From positions 13,292,484 through 13,356,483 of the forward strand of contig NC_092564.1 of the NCBI RefSeq assembly GCF_037975245.1: DNA of 64,000 nucleotides, read 5' to 3'. Each line of letters opens with the position of its first letter. Positions within the stretch are counted from its first letter, which is position 1. The notes under the pieces are model-generated. The model ran no database searches. It saw only the letters and a program-made list of their open reading frames with translations, and was not told where the DNA came from. Below, in pieces: positions 58,101-64,000 of the stretch. Origin of the DNA: Apostichopus japonicus. Its lineage: Eukaryota > Echinodermata > Holothuroidea > Aspidochirotida > Stichopodidae. Made by a program: the position numbers and the translations under genes.

Positions 58101-61100
58101 CAAACTTAAAGTATTTCATGATTAAAATATCTTTTTCAGTCAAAACGGTGTGACCCTTGGCATTCATTAACATATTTTATTCTTTCTCCACACCCAGGAA
58201 AATCCTCTCTGACGATACAGTTTGTGGAGAACCATTTTGTAGCCTCGTACGATCCCACCATTGAAAACAGTATGTACACATCTTTTAATGTTTACCTTTA
58301 ATATCCTCCCATAGATTACTCCTGCTGTGGTACGATTTCAAGATGACCCAATTGGCACTGATATATAATTTCTCAAATTGCAAAACTAGATTGTTCGTAA
58401 TCATTAAACTATGAGTCAGAGATGTTCATAAGGTAAGGATAACAACTGCCATGCCTGTGCCTAATTTGACGGATATTGTGTGCAACCCACATTGCTGCAC
58501 ATGGGAAGAAGGATGACGTCAGATCCCAAATTGATAACCAATGCTCATGTCCATGGAGAAGCAATTTCTGTGTCACTGTGGATACGTATTTGCATCTTCA
58601 TTATTAATGCTTGGATGAAAGTTACAATAAACTGAACTAGTTTTCAGTGTGATATAGTGTGGCTTCTGCAGCAAGACATGTAAGGTGTACATGTAGTTTC
58701 TAAGACAATTGGGAGGACAAAGATGGACTTTATAATTAATTTTAGTGTCTCAAAGTTACACCATTTTTATGTTTTGTCCTCTTTAGACTAGGACAAATAA
58801 TCTCTCATTTGCATACATGTGTTTCCACATGCATGTTTATGTACTACTGTACTTGTCTACTCATTGGGGTCTTACTGTATTTCCACCATGTCATGCAGAT
58901 AAATTATCAATTTCATCTTTGATGGAAGTCAAGCTGTACAGGGACCTTCCCTGAAATTTGAGTAAATTTCATGCCATTCAGGTTAAGGTCCCACTGGTAA
59001 GAGGATTCATTGAGATGTGGAATGGTGGAGGGCGAAAAAGGGTTTAACAGGTAACTATTGTGAAGAAAAATCAGGCTTTTTCATGCCCTTTTGAACTATA
59101 AAGGGATACCGGCTATATAGAATGGACCTAAATAACAGGAGAGACTTAGCATAATTAGCTTAATCATACATTTCAATGACTTAAGATAGGGTATTAATAG
59201 TTTTTACAAAGTATAGCACACATAGTTTAATTTGCTGGTAATACTGTTATATGTTCCTGCACACACACATGTGGTATTTCCAGTGCATACTGCACAGACA
59301 CAGTGATCATGAAGATACTGAATTACTTCATACAACAGAGTATGGATGGTAGACATACTGTATTCCATCGGTTGGCACCCCACTGATTCCCTACCCACCC
59401 ATTATGTATAACTTTACTTGCACAACTATAAGGTTCACAGCATTCCATGTTCTTTATCCACAGGTATGGATGTGACAGTCTACTTAGCTTCATTTAATTC
59501 TTAACTTCTTAAGGTTTATCATTGTCCTCTGCCATAACAGCTAAACTGTTAAATTTGTCCAACTAAATTATGTCTGACTTATCACCAGTCAGTACAACTA
59601 GCTACCTGTAAAATGATATTACAGAGAATGACTCGGCTGAAAATGTAGCTCAAAATAAGAACAATTACAAATGGAGGAGGATTAGCAAAATAGCCTTGAA
59701 ACAGAATTTTAGTATCTTTTTCTGATTTCAATAGGATATCTTCAGTATATTTAATAGTTTGATGGTGATTTGTTTGGTCACATGCAGAGTTAGTCTTTCA
59801 GAGGAATGGAAACAATTATGCAGGACAATAGGACAAATTGTTTTTGTAGGGCTGTTTGTTATTCATCTAGAAATAGTTTTTGCTAATTAGTATGCTAAGC
59901 TTGGAATTTATTAATGCAGTGACCAGCGTATGTCATAGTGTTATCACTGATACAGTGTTAGTAGTGCAATTTGTTTAGTCTGAAATTCAACTTTAGATTT
60001 GAAAATCTAACATATTCCATTTATTCCTTTTTGCAACATTTGGTCAAACTAGTCACACTGCCAGCTGAGGTACACTAAACTCTTTCCATAGTTCATTGCT
60101 GGTGCCATTTTGTCAATTCGTTCCATCATTTTTATCTGCATATCTTATAGTTTTGTTGTGAAAATGGTGACTTGTTATACAATTTACGATTCTTTACATA
60201 ACCAGAAAGCCTGTTTAGAACAAAGGTATCCACAAGAACGAAAAGGTATCAAGTGAAATAGGTCAGAGTACAAGAAAATTTATAAAGAAAATTTTATGCA
60301 TTTGTCATTTTTGCTATTTCTCTTCCCAGCATTCGAAAAAGTCTTAAAAGTGAATGGCCAAGAGTATGCCTTAAATATCATCGACACAGCCGGTCAAGAT
60401 GAATACTCAATATTCCCGCAGTCCCTATCGATGAATATTCACGGTTACGTTATAGTCTACACAGTTACATCACAAAAAAGGTGAGGTGTTTGTGTCACTT
60501 TTCATGTAAATTATATAATGTTACTCTTGAATGTTACTATCCTGTGAATGGCTTGCTTTGAAATTTTTTTCTAATCTAGAACATAAATTCATGTTAAAAA
60601 CATTCATGACCTTAATAGAGCTCCATTAGATAAATGTGTCTTCCATAATCCATATCCATTTTGTGAAATGATCTCCTCGCAGTGTTGCTCCCAAATTTGC
60701 TAGAAGGTCAAATAATTGTTACTTGACATTGAAACTGAAAGCTAATTTCAAAAGTAATTTCTCCCCCTCTGAAATATCATCTTGTCAAATTCAATGCCCT
60801 GCAATTTTGGGAAATACTGGAAAACTGGAAGATCAGATACTCTAGGAAAGTGCTTTTGTAGACTTGTAACAACATAACTATGCTAACAATGGCAGCCATA
60901 TATCTACTTCTAAAGAACAAATTTATCTTTGAGCATGGGCAGACTGTAGAAGTTATTACTGTAAGTGTCATTTTGTTAAATCTCAACAATTTGCAAACTT
61001 TGCAAGTTGAGAGTTGAAGAAAAAGAAAACCACCAAACTCGGTGGAGGGTGGGGATGGGAGGGTGGGGATGGGAGGGTGGGGATGGGGATGGGACAGGAA

Positions 61101-64000
61101 TATGGTTTACAGTGCAATGTATCCTGCAATCACAAATGAGGAAGAAGGAGTGAATGCTTAGTGAATGAATCTTTAGTCCATAAATGACGAGTACATGTTG
61201 TCCAGCTCAGCCTAACTATTACGTCGCATGTTAGATACTGTACTGTTAACTCTTTTTGTGCAACCAGACATTCCTAAGCTCAAATGATGTCCTCCTTTTG
61301 TGGATTATAAAAATTGCCTCAGTAAAGTGATAGATAGCAATGTTGTTTTTACATTAGATTGAAGCTCCATGCACTCTGCATATCCTCTTCAAAATGAGGC
61401 CCACAGGAGAATTTTTGCATATGTTGCACTAGAACAAATAAATTTAGTGAACTCTCACTGTTGATATCGAACAAAATTGAGTTCCATATTATAGAAAGTT
61501 AGCTATATATAGGTGATAGACCATACATGCTGTACATGTACATGAACGATAACATTGTCATAAACCACTACAGGGAGGTACTTAGTATAATATATTGTAC
61601 ACGACAAGGGTAATGATGTAATATGTGTATGTAACATGTCATGCAAAACCATGCCATGGGAATGAAAATTCTCCATGTTTTGTATTTTGACAGCTGCCTT
61701 TTGACTTGTTATTTAGAAGATACAGTACCAAGTGAGCTGCATATCGGTCTGACATTTTATCATTTAGTCGGTGTGTCAGTGCCAGATTTGCGTTATAATG
61801 CTTTACTCCTTGTAAGAATAGGAATCTGTGTTGAGTCCATTAAAATTTAGACAATTTTACAAAAAGTACAAGATATACGCAATAATATTGGAGTTGATCA
61901 AAGCTAAGACACTCTCCTAGAGTTTGTCAATATTTGGTTCATTGTGGCATCTCTGCAGTCCAGGTTTAATTAATAATGTTCATACTTCTATTAATTAGCT
62001 ATTAATTCTATTACAAACTTCTGTCAGTTTTCTGCAAACAATAGATGATCCAGATATGAAACATCCTTTCTTGTTTAAGTTATAAAGCATATATATAACT
62101 AGATTTCAACTTTGAAATCAAAATCTTTGTAATAAGAGGGTTTTCCAGTGCATAGGGAATGAATGTCTTACTGCTCTCACAGTGTCACAGGGACACACCA
62201 ATTGTCCTCCAAAAAATGGAATCACAAAAAATGACCATAATCCATATGTAGTTGAACTTTATCACAAGATGACAATGAACAATTTTGCTGTGCTTCACTA
62301 TTGTGTTAATTGTGATATCTTTTTGGAGGTGAGTGCAAGAGGAAGGTGCACGCCGTAGAATACAAACATTGCGAAAGTTTGATAAGTCGCGGCGTACAGT
62401 AGAGCTCCTTGTTGCAAGTTCCAGCCAATGTTGTTCTTTGACAGTACTATGTCAATTGTCAAGCCCATGGAATGTATATTTTTAAAAGGCATTACAGAAA
62501 TCTCTCATTTGGTGGGAAAAGTCTCTTTCATATATTCGTAGCTTGGTACTAAATTACATTTGGTTGTCTGCATTCCCTCGAGCCTGTGATATTTGTTCAT
62601 CAATTTCCTGCATGATCGGTAGTCGTCTTCGGTGGAGCTGCAGATGCTCTATGCCGTCATTGCATCCAGATTTACGCCCTGAATGTTCACTCGAGGTATC
62701 CAGTTTTATTCAGGAAGTCTGAATCTGCCTACAGCTTCTCACGTATGGATGCATTTTTTTTGCTTTCTCCTAACAGCTTTGACGTCGCCATAGAGATTTA
62801 CGACAAACTCATGGACATGTCAGGGAAGATAAGGTGAGTAACGTGGGGTTTCCTTTTTCCATCCATGTCTCAATGGGATGAAAATGAACCTAATTGCTCC
62901 CTAAAGTAAAGATGGTTTTCTTATCTAGTGTCATAAAAGGTGGGCTTTGTAATTTAATTTACAGCAGTTTTGATACAACGCATGATAAACTTATATTGCT
63001 CTAGGTAGGAAACGACCAGATAAAGAATGAAGACTAGTCAAGAAGATAAATCATATTAAATTATGTGACATTTTTGCTTGGGGAGGGGAGGGGCGGCAGA
63101 AGACAGATTCAATGGATGCAGGGTTTCTTTAACTGTTGTGTCACCGTAAATGTCATGTACATTCATAGCAAAGAAAGTTATATTAAGTTTGGAATCGGTG
63201 ATATCAGGATGACATCTCTGTGCTCTACCAATTGAGTCATCTATCCCTACATGAGTGGATCCCATAAAACCATTTCTTCTTTTTAGTCTGCCAGTCGGCC
63301 ATCACATTCCAGTGACACATAAGTTTTAAATATCTCGTGATCATTATGAAGAGGTTTTGTCTCTCAAGTGAATCTTGAACCACATTAATTTTTTTACTTT
63401 CAAAAAATATTTTAATTAAAGAAGGAAAAGAAAGAAGTTTTTTATTTTTCTCTATTTTCTTGCCCAAGCAATACCTATCTCATTTACGAAGGTGTACAAT
63501 AATTTGGTCAAAAATTCTACTCATGAGGGGACGTTCTGTTTCATAATATTACAACCTAAGTTACATCATAAACTGTAATTGAAATGTTAGGGTATCCTGC
63601 TTCCATGGGAAATTCCACGAATTGGATACATACTACATAGCAACCTTACCCTTTAATGACATATCTCACAAGTATGGTAGTTTTAGTACAGGAAATGCTA
63701 TTGCTTCTCTGATGTCTTAAATGTACATTCCAGTACATCATACTAATACAATACTCATATTTGTCTTGTTTGTGTAATAGGTTGATGATCTTTATTTACC
63801 ATATTGCTATGGTAACACAGAAAACATGATTTCAGTCACACCGGTTCTGTTCTATTAATTGTCACTTGCGTGTCCATATTCTGTCATGAGATACAAATGT
63901 ATACAGTGATGTGTATGGGAGTGTGGAAGTTTTAATACAGGAGAAATTTGTTTACTGCCCATATATCTTACTGTAGATTCCAGTACATCTTACTCATACA
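52192..64000 (+). CDS. Rheb: Rheb small GTPase, exons 1-4 (3' part outside window)
   Basis: Coding exons 52192-52240, 58198-58269, 60330-60480 and 62777-62833 join in frame with GT-AG introns (phases 1, 1, 2, 2) and give the first 109 residues. The P-loop is GYRSVGKSS, with the Arg characteristic of Rheb where Ras has Gly12. Switch I is YDPTIENTF, and switch II is DTAGQDEYSIFPQ. The sequence aligns with human Rheb nearly gap-free, one residue shorter at the N-terminus. Rheb-GTP activates TORC1 on lysosomal membranes and is switched off by TSC2. The NKxD, SAK and C-terminal CaaX parts must lie in exons to the right of 64000. Intron 1 is about 6 kb. The upstream FASTKD gene points the other way. 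Confidence 0.95.
54890..55180. repeat. dispersed-repeat-like segment in Rheb intron 1
   Basis: Contains GGCCTGACATTTCGATCCTA and the inverted repeat GATCCTAGCAGGATC, followed by purine-rich text. The style suggests an interspersed repeat, but only one copy is in the window and I cannot name the family. Confidence 0.35.
56880..57570. repeat. eroded 125-bp-type repeat in Rheb intron 1
   Basis: Shares AGTACAAGAACC, CCTTGTAAA, GAAGCTTGGA and GGTCATTTGAGGTCA strings with 41940-42511, at irregular spacing. AGGTCAAGG and related half-site-like motifs recur at 57336-57380 and about 57480. Confidence 0.55.
61035..61100. repeat. G-rich minisatellite in Rheb intron 3
   Basis: Three or four units of GGGTGGGGATGGGA on the coding strand. 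The G runs could form a G-quadruplex in DNA or in the pre-mRNA. Confidence 0.85.

Overview
The window looks like nuclear DNA of an invertebrate deuterostome, most plausibly an echinoderm such as a sea cucumber. This is an inference from spliced genes with GT-AG introns, AT-rich spacer, a secreted C-type lectin family and the repeat classes. No database search was possible.

Left two thirds (1-38,050): a tandem array of secreted C-type lectin (CTL) genes, all on the minus strand. Three three-exon genes fit their splice phases exactly: CTL1 (6327-9104), CTL2 (16751-19594) and CTL3 (32310-35229). Each is followed by its own copy of the upstream spacer. The window opens about 57 bp upstream of where a fourth copy's start codon should lie, just outside the left edge. 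The spacers have diverged through insertions and deletions: tRNA-derived SINEs, non-LTR fragments, a TIR element packed with ACGTACGT palindromes, a hAT transposase remnant, two LTR-retrotransposon fossils, minisatellites and long (TA)n tracts.

A host-gene segment is duplicated inside the array. An intact FASTKD-family gene (five exons, 669 aa, RAP domain at the C terminus; minus strand, 45562-50061) has a dead paralogue at 21616-25637. Exon boundaries match base for base, but the paralogue has stops, frameshifts and a lost splice donor. The copies carry reciprocal retroposon insertions: a LINE 3' end only in the dead copy and a tRNA-SINE only in the live one. The two inserts share their 3' tails, so they look like a SINE and its partner LINE.

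38,051-45,561: a 349-aa single-exon minus-strand reading frame of unknown function (38408-39457), the sequence shared with the FASTKD duplication, and a 3.6-kb insert rich in mobile DNA with two TIR elements flanked by 8-bp target duplications.

Right end (52,192-64,000): the first four coding exons of Rheb, the small GTPase that activates TORC1, on the plus strand and divergent from FASTKD. The rest lies beyond the window. Nothing suggests operons; the genes share a neighbourhood, not an evident pathway.
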